DNA of 64,000 bases, from positions 29,817,001-29,881,000 of the forward strand of contig CM049395.1 in assembly GCA_026929865.2 (NCBI GenBank). Reading direction: 5' to 3'. Made by a program: the position numbers and the translations under genes. Of this stretch, positions 41,572-64,000 are shown one piece after another (within the stretch, counting starts at the first letter, position 1; each line of letters opens with the position of its first letter). Origin of the DNA: Hyperoplus lanceolatus. Taxonomy: Eukaryota > Chordata > Actinopteri > Uranoscopiformes > Ammodytidae. The notes beneath the pieces were generated by a model. That model was given only the letters and a program-made list of their open reading frames with translations. It made no database searches and was not told the origin of the DNA.

Positions 41572-43545
41572 AAAGATACACAGAAATGGCCCACTGCCAT
41601 TCATAAGTCACAGTGTAATCCTGGCATCCTGACTGGCTTCTTAAGATTGATGTTTCTACCCGGAGAGAGTTAACAAGATTCTCAAACCGTGTTAATATTA
41701 TCCAGCTGGGTGAAGCTGAAACCAATCATTCATATTTTTCTCTCTCTCCCACACCAAATCCAGTCTCATCACAGAGTGTGAGGGAGGGTAGATGTCGCTG
41801 CTGCTAAATACATAGTTTATGAGGAATGGAAGAACATTTACCAGTAAAGTAAATATGTGTATAGTTACTAGACTAAGTGAGGCTGTACCGCTCAACACCA
41901 GAATACTAAATATGGTATGATCCTTACAACACGTGGAAAACAGGTTTAGAAACATGTATTTGGACAAGCAAACGCTGCTTCCGGCTACATCTAGTGGTCT
42001 TAACACTCTGCAACATACATCTCAAAGCTATACAACCACCACAACTAGCATTGTTTGTAGGCCCAGACTGGGTAATCTTCCTTTACAAGCTTCTGTTTGT
42101 TCTCTGCAGTTGAGGTGGTGTGTTTTTCAAGTGAATTAGTTGTAGGCCTATCTGCGGTTTCTGCAGTTTCCATGGTCACACTCACACAGTGGAAGGTGGA
42201 AGTGTGAAATTCTATCATACCATCCCCTGAACCGAAGTGTTTGGCAAATGTAACGCTATCTGGGGGTAACACATTTAGCTGGGGCTGCTGGAGGAAGGGT
42301 AAACTACTCCACAAATTCAATTCAAGAGAGCTGGACACAGCTTCTGTAGTTAGCCTGAACTCTGATATGCATACATTGTATCTCCTGATCCTGAATGGGT
42401 CTAAAATGTGGTACTCCCGTTATTACACTTTCATTTGGTACGCTGTAGCCTTCTTACTTGCGTAGAGCACTAATTTCTACAGAATAATGTTGTCTCAAAT
42501 CAAACATGGGTGTAGCATACTTACTGGAAAAGACAATCACATTTGACATGTGTTCTCCTATTTAATTCCATCATTTGACAAGCACTAATTTGTATTTATT
42601 ATTTTTGCATTTTTTTATAGTTTAGTATAGGGACATATAGTGAATGGGGTTGAGAGGGGAATGTCATGCAGCAATCATATGTTTTTATTGTATTAAAGTA
42701 ATGTGCTTTCAAAGCTGTACGACGCAATCTGTGCCCACGACATGTGAAGACACAACGTAAAAAGAGAGAAGCAGTATGGAAGCTGAACTTGCTTTAAAAA
42801 GAAACTCACTTTCACAAATGAACCAGGGAAATCACATACACAAACGTCACAACACATTATCAGGGAGGTTCTTCCCGCTGACACATCTGCTTGATTACCT
42901 CTTTATTGGCCTGTTGTAAGAGTGTCGTACACAACACATATCTCCCTTCACCCCACTGATTACACTCACAATGCAGCCATCACACTAAAGGAATTATTCC
43001 CTTTGTGGTGCAAACATTTTCAGACACCACGCGTTTTCTACTGCTCCAATGCAAATCGATGAGTGAAATTGCTGACGGGGCAGACATTGGGCCCTGCAGG
43101 ACTGTGGTCAATTTTCTCTGATCAAACAATTAGTCCAGACATTTAACTGTGGCCATGTAGGCATCAGTCTGTATTGATTCTGCTAATGTGGTTTCTTCAA
43201 CAAGCCGGTGGTGACAGAGCCACTGCCACGGCCCCACTGCTCATTATGGATGCTATGCATTGATTGTGGTAAACAACAGACTCAAGATAGATAATTGAGC
43301 AATGAGCCAGGTGAGGCTTAACTTCTCTGTGGTTAAATGAGACGTGAACCCCCCCCCCATCCCCGGCGGGCAGGCTGTTGGAAAATAACAAATATATTGA
43401 GCAGAATTAATTAGTGTGTGAGTGTCAACTGGAGAAATGAATTGCTGACTAATCAATTTGTTGATTTAATTATAACACTATCTCATATGTTTAAGACAGG
43501 AGGCCAGGAAGTACTGAGACAAATTAACACCTTGTTAATTCCTAT
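41572..43545. other. Intergenic; one unexplained minus-strand open frame
   Basis: The minus strand is open for about 124 codons (42418 down to 42045), without a recognisable family or clear splice sites. The rest shows nothing. Confidence 0.3.
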
Positions 43546-43549
43546 CACT

Positions 43550-43690
43550 AATTGTATCCATTCTACACTGGGTTCTCATCACATTCGCATGCATTTAAAA
43601 TACTGGTACTAACTTTTAGAGCTCTGCATGGCCAAACTGCCCACTATAGCCTGTTACTGACCTCCTGCTTCTCGTCTTTTAATGAGATTA
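43550..43690 (+). mobile_element. Degenerate LINE (L2/CR1-like) fragment
   Basis: The frame encodes FKILVLTFRALHGQTAHY followed by LLLTS, the post-polymerase C-terminal pattern of L2/CR1-type reverse transcriptases. There is no 3' tail, so the copy is an internal fragment. Confidence 0.65.
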
Positions 43691-44967
43691 AAAAAGCGCC
43701 ATATGAGGCCCAAAGCATCATCGGCTCACTGTTTTGCGTACTGTCTCTTTAATTGTTGAAAAAAAGCAAGCAGAAAAAAAAAACTTTAAGGACATGCGAG
43801 CTATGCTCATTGGAGAAGTAAGTGCGTCAACTTTTGTTGTTTTGGTGTTTTCTCTTCGGTGTGCTGCGTGTTTGCGGGAAATGGTAAATAATACAACAAT
43901 ACGTTTGTTTGGCTGTGCAGCTGTCTGCAGTGTTAAAGGGTGGAGTTGTGGGATAAAGACGGAGGAAGTGCATGGTAAAAAGGAAACGAGAAGGAAAATT
44001 GTGATTTGGGGCAGGGAAATGTAATGCAGTTTGACAACACTGACAGTGTGACCTTTCATTGCATCCGTAAATATCAGCGTGTTTCTAACTGAGTTTGCCA
44101 TGCTGAGTTTGATAACGACATGTCTCAGTGAACACGACAGGAAGCACAGATTAACTCTGCTGGGCGTTTCACTGTCGGACTGAAGTTTACTACTAAATGT
44201 TTCAAAGGATTTCCGTGCAAAACATTGGCATGCTGAGTGCATTTTAGCGATTCAGTCCTTCGCTGAAATATTAAGCTCTGTGTTTTTCTAAGAAAACGCG
44301 GAGCTTAAGAACACTTCTTTTACTATTATGTCCTCTTATTGTTCCTCACTAGTCTCTTTCCGTTTCTTTCTGAACGTGTGTGTTTTTGTGTGTTTGGGCG
44401 TGGGCGCGTGCGTGTGTGTCGCCTGAACCATAGTCATAGCCCCCACTTTTTTAACAGCACACTATCCACTGGAAGACGTATCCAGATCCTTGACAGAAGT
44501 GAAAGTGCTCAATGTGCACACTGTTAATGCATAGGCTACTCCACTATAGGTATAAAAAAATCCCCCATTAAAAACCTTGAAAAGCTAAAGAAGCCATGTT
44601 ATTCCTGCTGCAGTCAAGTGTATATGTGAAATTATATGTTTAAGGTTGAGTGAATTTTAGATCCTTTTATTGTAATCAAAAGCAATGAAAGTTTGTAGCA
44701 TCGCTGTCCTGTGAGAAGATCCATGTGTCTCAAAAGTCCCCTTTTCATGAGCTCAGATATATAGCTCTTTCACCATACATTTGAGACAAATGTAGTGGAG
44801 TAAAAAGTACACTATTTTCCTACCCTCTGAGATGGAATAGAAGTATGAAGCCGCTTAAATGGAACTTTAGTAAAGTTCAAATAGCTATGCATGTTTTTAC
44901 TGCACCTCCACACAGTCCATCAGAGTACATTGTGAATCTGATCTCAGGTTTAACTGCACTTGACATT
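43691..44967. other. Upstream flank of the esterase gene, no exon placed
   Basis: A donor-like GAAGTAAGTG occurs at 43817 and could end a noncoding first exon, but there is no further support. No clear promoter was seen. Confidence 0.3.
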
Positions 44968-44971
44968 TTTT

Positions 44972-45026
44972 TTTTTTTTCTCTGTCTCTCTGTGTGTGTG
45001 CTGTCCTGTCCCGTCCCAGAGCGAAG
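44972..45026 (+). promoter_or_regulatory. Probable splice acceptor and short 5' UTR before the esterase start codon
   Basis: A long T/C-rich tract (about 44968-45017) ends in CAG at 45017-45019, seven bases before the ATG at 45027. That is the form of a strong 3' splice site, so the start-codon exon probably begins at 45020 and a noncoding first exon lies further upstream. I could not place that exon or the promoter. Confidence 0.55.
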
Positions 45027-57360
<12,334 letters not shown>

Positions 57361-59579
57361 TCCTAATTGGAAAATGACCCTTATATTACATAAAGGAAGC
57401 ACAGAGGTTGTTTGAATGAGCCGTCTTAAATTTGAATGTCATCGGAAACTCATTTAAAGTCCATATAGTGCAGTGGGATCAGCTCCGTGAATGCCCTATT
57501 TTTTTTTTTTCAATTAAAAAGGATCATATAAATTCATCACGTCAGGAATATTCTTGAATGAAAATGTTCGAGATGTCCTAAAGATATTCCGGAACCTTTT
57601 CAAATATAACAAACCTTCACTGGTCAATACAAAAAAAAGAAGCTATTACTTGGCTTATAATCTCCAACATTTCAACTTGTCCCAGTGACCTTGAACAGAT
57701 GTACCTGTGGGGGGAGAAGTTGGCAGACAAATGTGCCTTTGGGTCCTTTTTTGAGTTTATGTTAGGAACAGGGAATGGAGCATATGACCCTTAGCAGCTT
57801 TATCATAAGCCCAAAGACTTAAACATCTACCAATTAAATGTTTCTGCACAAACGTGACAGCATTTTTGTGTTTGCGTCGATGGAACATTTGTAAACTATC
57901 TAGAAAAATGTTAATTGATCTTTTTGTCTCAGCTGACGGGATTAAAATTATGTCTTAATGTCTAAAATCAGTTGAGTATCCTAAACCCTCAACACCCCTT
58001 CACATGCAGTCAACCTGGGACTTAAAGGGGTCTGGGGTCCCACAGCAGTTTCCCACTTTGTTCAGCCGTGTAATTGAACCTTGTTGAGGTTAAAATAGGA
58101 CTTTCTGACACTCAGATGCAGGTGTTTTTCTTTAGAACACTGAAGCCTCGTCATCCCTTAAAATGTGTCTCATTACAATTATATTAAAAATGGGAAAAAT
58201 CTTCATCTACAATAATGTTCTGAGTTGTGTTACCAGCATTTTCAGTTGGAGCTTGAAGGATCTTTCTTGGTCTTGACTTTAGAAGTAAAAAGAAAATATA
58301 TATTCACTTGATAGCATCACTGTCTTGTCTTTGTAGTTTTGAAAATAGTTTATTTGCAAAGGGTAAAATCAAAGTGTTACTTCACATACTGCAGAGAAGT
58401 CAAATAATATCCATGTACATACATTATCAAGCATATTGCCTGCTTCAGGGATGAAAAAGCTGCTTTGGCAAAAATGAATTTAAATGGGAATTTGGACTTG
58501 TATTAGTCAACTAAGATTCTAAATTCAGGGATGTGATAAAAGTGAAACATGTGAGACTATCGGCGTGATTTTGTTTGTTTTTTGGTGTTCTGTACCACAG
58601 TTTTAGGCACTTGTGAAGTTGTGCTGCTTGCACTGTTTCATAACCTTTATGCTTGGCCACTAAATCTTTGCACTTTCCTTTGAACATATTTAAAGACATG
58701 TCTGTTAGTTGTGTTTGTAGTCACTTGAACCAAGTTAGTGTTGTTGTTTTTTTCCCTTTTCATTCCAGATGTTTATGAAGCTGTTTTGTGAATCCGTTTG
58801 GATAACAGTTTTAATTCACACACTGACACCCAACTGTATAACTAGATCAGCCTTTGTTTTGCAATGCGGTTGCTTAAGGCACTTGTGAGCTCTGTTACAT
58901 TTTATGGTTTGCAAACATTCTTGACAGGCCCACTGGAGCATTGGGCTTTGTTGTTTGTTGATGCAGTGGGATTTGATCACTTTATATGCTTATTAAACTG
59001 GCCCCAAATTTGGTTGAAAACTATGTAAATGGTAGTTTTGTTCCCTTCACAGGAAAACTTATTTTTTTTTGTTAGGTTGTATCTGATGTTAAAATGTTTA
59101 TGCTTTTATGATTGGTTTAATTTTGGATCCATTTTCAAGTTGGTATAACACTTGGATTATCTTTAATATTCAACAACAAACTAACTTAGTTTAGTTACTT
59201 GGAAAGTTGCAATTGCCACAGGCTAGATAAAGCTTGGTGGACAGTAGGCTAAACTGATTACAGCCTTGTAGCCTAAATCACAATTTAACAATCAGGAAAC
59301 GGCTGTAGGGCCTAACCTAATACAAAAAATAAAAAACAAAAAACAAAAAAAGGACAGTCAGCAAGTAAAAGGTTCCTGTTAATATTTGCTAAGACTGAAT
59401 TTAATTTTTAAAGATAGAAAATAAGACATTAAACGTATCTTCCCATGACAGCTTGGAAAAGTGTGTGTTTATGAAGATCATGTGCTATGATTGAAATGAC
59501 AACAAGGCTATATGAAGGAGGTGTCATTGAAAATCCTGTTTAAATGCCACCAGATAAGGTAAAATATGTTTGTACTGTG
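57361..59579. other. Esterase 3' flank / intergenic
   Basis: The first part may be 3' UTR. Nothing else is recognised. Confidence 0.4.
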
Positions 59580-60034
59580 CCGATTGGAGCAGTAGCGTGT
59601 GTCTCCAGCAGATGGCGGCAGGAGAAAGCCCCCATCAGCCTCCGTATTGTCGCGTGAAGTGTCGGGAGGCAGCTGCTCCTTAGGTCCTGTGTCTTTAAGG
59701 CCCGATCTCACAGCTCTCTCACACACACACACGGCTGACTGGTGCCACGCTGCGGCGCCTGCTCAGTGCCCCCCCACCGTTGCTGCTTGGATCGTGGACC
59801 GGGAGATCCTCTGCTCTGTCCCATACGTCTGCGGCACCCTGTGTGTGTGTGTGTGTGAGAGAGAGAGTGAGTGTGTGTACGCTGTCTGATGGTAACCTAT
59901 GGATTGACGGAGGCAGGCTTTTGTTGTCAGCCCGGTGGTTTGTTCTGCTGGAGCTGCACTTTCACCGGAGAATGCCCAGAGGAACTGGAGCTGTGTTCCT
60001 GCACGGATAGCGTAGAACTACACAGGAGAAACAC
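59580..60034 (+). promoter_or_regulatory. Probable promoter/first-exon region of the USP6NL-like gene
   Basis: This stretch is richer in CpG than its surroundings, sits between the esterase 3' end and the first coding exon of the next plus-strand gene, and holds a strong CTCF-type motif. A possible donor (GTAGTA) follows at 60034. No TATA box is evident. The transcription start was not located. Confidence 0.4.
59605..59619 (+). promoter_or_regulatory. CTCF-type motif
   Basis: CCAGCAGATGGCGGC fits the vertebrate CTCF core CCASYAGRKGGCRSY at every position. It lies in the intergenic interval between the two genes. Confidence 0.5.
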
Positions 60035-63000
60035 GGTAGTAATAACCGCTTTATATATTTTTCCTTTTAGGCCTATTTGAGCGTTTTTTTCCCGCTATTG
60101 TTTATTATTCTCGTTAGAATGGAAGCATCTGGCGTGAGGCTGCAGCGTCGTTCTAATAAATCACGGTGTCACGGCTCATTCTCACCGCAGGCTGAGATGT
60201 TTGTTTACCAACATTACAATTACACTTTGAGCTGTCATTTAGGTCCGGATCTCAGTCAAATGTGTCCATAGGCTACCGTCGGCATGGCTACGAAATCAGC
60301 ATCCTCCAGCTTTCATGGCCGTAGTAGCGTAGGTAGGCTATTATGTGTTCCTGTGATGGGAACAGTGAAGGCGACAGAAAGCAGAGCTCAGGCCTGCTGT
60401 GGAGCTGCTACTGAAATAACACACTGGAGTTGAGAAACATTAGCCTATTTCTTGAATGGCATTTACTGCAGCTGCTGTTGATTTGTATAGGCTTGGTGGT
60501 AGAAAGTGTAATAATTGTTGTAGAAAGCTCATATTAGGCCTACAACTTGTCTGCAAATGTGCTCACCAAAGAACAAAAAATAAAGGCTACTACCAGTCAA
60601 TACTTTCTATGCATTCTAGATTGAAGCATTTTTTATTTATTTTTGCTAAGTGAAAAAAGAAAATATGGTGTCATTTTTTAAAATTGTGATTACAAATTTA
60701 ACATGACGTGAGCAAACCTTTACAGGTAGACCTATTTGACATCATTACACACAAAATGGTGCTGCCCTCAATCTCTTATTTTGGTCAGCATTCTCAGTTC
60801 ACTATGATGGGAGACTGGGAAGCAACAAAAATTACATTTGGAAAGCTGCAACCAGAGAATTGTGTTTTTGTCCTACCACATATTGAACAATCCGGTCATA
60901 ATTTCAGCCTACAAGATTATTAAAAATGCTGTTAAATACTATGTTTAATTGGAGACCCTCTGTGTTAAAGCAAAGGTTGGTGGTCTCAGGTCAATCTAAG
61001 AGTTTTTTTTTAATAATTGCATTGGGACAACTCCCAATAGTTTATTTTCCCTATAAGTGTAAGCTATGTGTTAGTCTACCTGTGCCTGTGCACTCTATCG
61101 TTTCATTAAACAGGTCAGAAGTCCTAGTAAATGGGCCTTAAGATAGCCAAGACTCCTATCAAACTTTCAGTGAATCTAGTGGACAACTTCCCCATGTGTT
61201 AGATTAGAATTTAGAATTGGGTATTTGGTTATTATTATTGGTAAAAATAAATGTTATGGTAGGAGGTCCCACTCAAATATCTGACTCAAGCCCCAAACCC
61301 CAAGTCTCCATGTAATGTAGTGGGTTTAATAAACAGCAGGGTCATTTAGTTTGTACATAAACAGCCAGTGTCCTTGGGCAGGTAGAGTGAAGAGTTGCTG
61401 TCCAGTCTTTCTGCTCTCCCCCGGTTTTGGCCTGGAACCTTCTTCCTGGGACTCCTGCCAGAGCTCCACTACTGTGATTTAGTGTGCTGACCACATGCAG
61501 CCGCTGCCATATGCTTCAGATGACAGCTCATATTTAAGCTTTAACCTTTCTACACAAAGCTCTGCAGGGGCGCAGCACAACACGGTTGGATTCGACTTTG
61601 TTCTTATCGAACAGTTTTACAAAAATTCATGATGCATTAAATCTTGGATGACGGACTTCCCGGACGGAAATCCAGTAAGTGTTTGAAATACCTCAAGTCT
61701 CTGTGTGAATATCTTAAAAATGTCCAGATCCAAATTTCTCAGTGACCTGTAGACATTCTGATTATTATTGAAATATGGTGCATACAACTCAAGGTGGAAA
61801 AGAGTCTCTGAAATACAGGAGCATTTAAACCATCATGGGACACAAAAACTGTACACTAAAAAGTTAACTTATTTTTGGGTTACCTGCTCCAAGAGGGAGA
61901 TTCCTGAATGCTTTTTAAATGGAAAATGATGGTAGAAAAACAGTACATTTGTCAAATTATTTGTTATTTGTACTGTATATCTGGTCTGGTGTGGTAAGGA
62001 GGCTCACCTTAGCAAAGACGATAGCTGACTGACGCCACCATCATATTCACTTTGCTTTAACTGTTTCATTGACCGTATGGCAGACAGGCAGACAGACCAT
62101 CTTCCACCTCACTGAATTATTCAACCTGGTTAACCCACATTCAGACTCACAGTCTGGGTCACAGTCTGGACCTGAGGCTCTTGTACACTGTCCTAGATGA
62201 AACCCTGTGGAATCTGTCATCGATCAAAACAGGCACATCGTCAACGAAATGAGGATTTTTGACATTAAAGGAGAAACTTCTCAACGTCAATATATAAAGT
62301 GTACTCTGTATGAATGAATAGCACCCACAACTCCAAAACCATATGCTGTCTATGGAGTTAACAACCATTAAACCAACAAAAGAACCATCAGTGTCTTCAT
62401 GGGACCACACTGCTATACTTTCATGCTTTGGGATTTACCAAAACACCAGACCAATGCAAATGAAAAGTGAACCCATAACTCGTCTTTTAGTATGCTCAGA
62501 ACGCACAGTCCTTTGTTCCCACTGTATGCCGTGAATAACAGACTTTCATTGCATAATCCCGCTTTGGAGATATTCCTAATCTAGATGGTTTGCGTGTCCC
62601 GTTGTGTGTCCAGATTACCACTCCGGGTCCCGCCACTGGTGTTGATCCGTAGCGGAATTAAATCCCTCGCAGTTTTGTTTGGAGATGATTAAGCGGCAAA
62701 TGTCCGGCTCCAGCTTGGATCGCGTGCATTGTTACAAAATACACAAAAGAGGCCCTCAGTCAAAGTTATGATATCATATCCCACAGTGCCATATCGTACC
62801 ATGCCTTACAATAAGTTATACTACAGCATTGTATGACCAGCTAGCGGAAAACTTCTCTACCAAACAGGCTATCGCCACTTCTCTGTAAACTCTGGGATTA
62901 GAACAACCCTTGCACTGGCCCAGTTAGCATGTTTCAAAAACCCAGAGCCAGTCTCAACTTCTAAAAGCTTAATTTAAACCCATTCAGACTGACTAGATGG

Positions 63001-63429
63001 GACACACTCCAAATGAAGTGCCTAATTAGTCACTGAAAGAAACAAAAAGGTTCTACATTTAGCCACAGTGCACAATAATTGAACAGTTTTGCTAAAACTC
63101 TGACCTGACACAGTACATTATTCAACAGCCTTATTGGAACATAGCTAGCGTACCTTAGCATCTACTTTGTTCCTCTAAATGCAGATGTATATTTGAGCAA
63201 ATGCCTGTTTCTTTAGTGTTAACTCCATGAAGAAGAAATTGCCCCAATGAATAGGCTACTGAAGTCATTACAAGCAAAGTTTGCTTTCTGTTCCATGCTG
63301 TTGGTTTGGAGGCCATCAGCTACCCATATCTATCAGCTGTGCTTTTATTGTTCTGAGTCACTTTGAGTTGTTGTTGTTATTATGCTGCAGCTCATATAGT
63401 TATTCCTTCCTTCCTTCCTCTCTCTACAG
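60035..63429. other. Probable first introns of the USP6NL-like gene
   Basis: Apart from candidate exon 61568-61674, no coding or element structure was recognised. Confidence 0.4.
61568..61674 (+). other. Candidate noncoding 5' exon of the USP6NL-like gene
   Basis: CTCTGCAG ends at 61567 and a near-perfect donor GTAAGT starts at 61675, bounding 107 nt. Its ATG at 61649 would splice out of frame to the 63430 exon and stop after 12 codons, so the exon would be untranslated or carry a small upstream ORF. It is supported by splice-site form only. Confidence 0.35.
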
Positions 63430-63503
63430 ATATTGACATGAAGAAAGACATTGAGACTCTTATAGCAGAGGAACGTGCTGATATCATCTTGAAATATGCT
63501 ACG
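63430..63503 (+). CDS. usp6nl: First coding exon of a TBC-domain Rab GAP, RN-tre/USP6NL-like (partial gene)
   Basis: An acceptor (pyrimidine tract plus ACAG, 63421-63429) and a donor (GTGAGT at 63504) bound a 74-nt exon. From ATG 63438 it encodes 22 residues, MKKDIETLIAEERADIILKY plus Ala-Thr, leaving phase 0. The pattern LxxERAxIxxKY is the N-terminal region just before the TBC domain in RN-tre/USP6NL (and more loosely TBC1D3), Rab GTPase-activating proteins of endocytic and Golgi traffic. The TBC domain itself would lie past the right edge. With candidate upstream exon 61568-61674, the reading frame has a TAA before this exon and no earlier ATG, so 63438 is the likely start. The assignment rests on a short peptide. 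CELF2-USP6NL adjacency in human agrees with a gene-poor left flank. Confidence 0.6.
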
Positions 63504-64000
63504 GTGAGTTTTGCTTCTGACACACTGAACATTCTCTCTGTCTTTTTATTTGGTCCGGATGCGTCATGTCGCATACTTAAAAAACAGAACACAGATGTAT
63601 TTGAAGCAGTTGGATACCGTACATGCACTATACTTATTTAAAAATACTCAGAGGAACTTCCCTTTTGTGTTCATTCTTGCACCCCCTTTGGACAAAAGTG
63701 GTAGTCTTTTTACTACGCCAGCTGTTGTTCCTGGATGAGCGTACCCATGACAAAGGCATTAAGAAAAACTATATAAATATTATTTGCACTGATGGTATAT
63801 GTGTTGCTACATTATCTCCTGTGGTATGTTTTGTGTGTGTTGTTATTCCGTAGGATGAAGAGTTCACACGTGGTTGATTCTGTGGTTAAAGAAAGCAACA
63901 TTCATGCTGAGGACGAAAGCGTGAATTCAGATGTGTGTTGTGTGGTTTGTGTGTGATGCATTTCTGCATGTGAGGAAGACAATGCACTTTGAATGTCTGT

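Overview
This window reads as chromosomal DNA of a teleost fish. The signs are spliced genes with GT-AG introns, long (CA)n and (GT)n microsatellites, and a dense mix of fish-type transposable elements: Tc1, hAT, piggyBac-like, MITEs, tRNA-derived SINEs and LINE 3' ends. No species can be named from the sequence alone. No bacterial operon, CRISPR array or rRNA was seen.

Layout. Positions 1-45,000 hold no host exon that I could support. This is intergenic DNA filled with elements: two hAT-like elements (1.0-2.0 kb and 3.8-5.3 kb), an ORF1-only LINE copy (11.2-12.9 kb), a two-tailed tRNA-derived SINE (17.5-18.1 kb), two related TA-flanked elements (23.6-24.9 and 26.7-27.4 kb; the first holds a LINE 3' end), a Mutator-like element with a 9-bp duplication (25.0-25.6 kb), a TTAA-flanked piggyBac-like element (27.5-28.7 kb), a solo LTR (30.9-31.4 kb), and a young Tc1 copy nested in a hAT-like element (33.0-35.3 kb). 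From 45,027 to 57,189, nine coding exons on the plus strand give an intact 604-residue type-B carboxylesterase-like protein with an N-terminal membrane anchor and a complete Ser-Glu-His triad. Its first intron is largely transposon. From about 59.6 kb a CpG-richer, promoter-like region with a strong CTCF-type motif begins. At 63,430-63,503 lies what looks like the first coding exon of a TBC-domain Rab GAP of the RN-tre/USP6NL type, which continues past the right edge.

How it fits together. Two plus-strand genes lie in tandem: a complete membrane esterase, then the 5' end of a Rab GAP. In human, CELF2 lies next to USP6NL, so the gene-poor left part could be the distal flank of a celf2-like gene. 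That is inference and is not visible here. No previously undescribed multi-gene system was found. The observations most worth following are the anchored esterase itself, the transposon-filled intron 1, the parallel internal palindromes in the two TA-flanked families, the ORF1-only LINE, and a segment shared by two otherwise different DNA elements.
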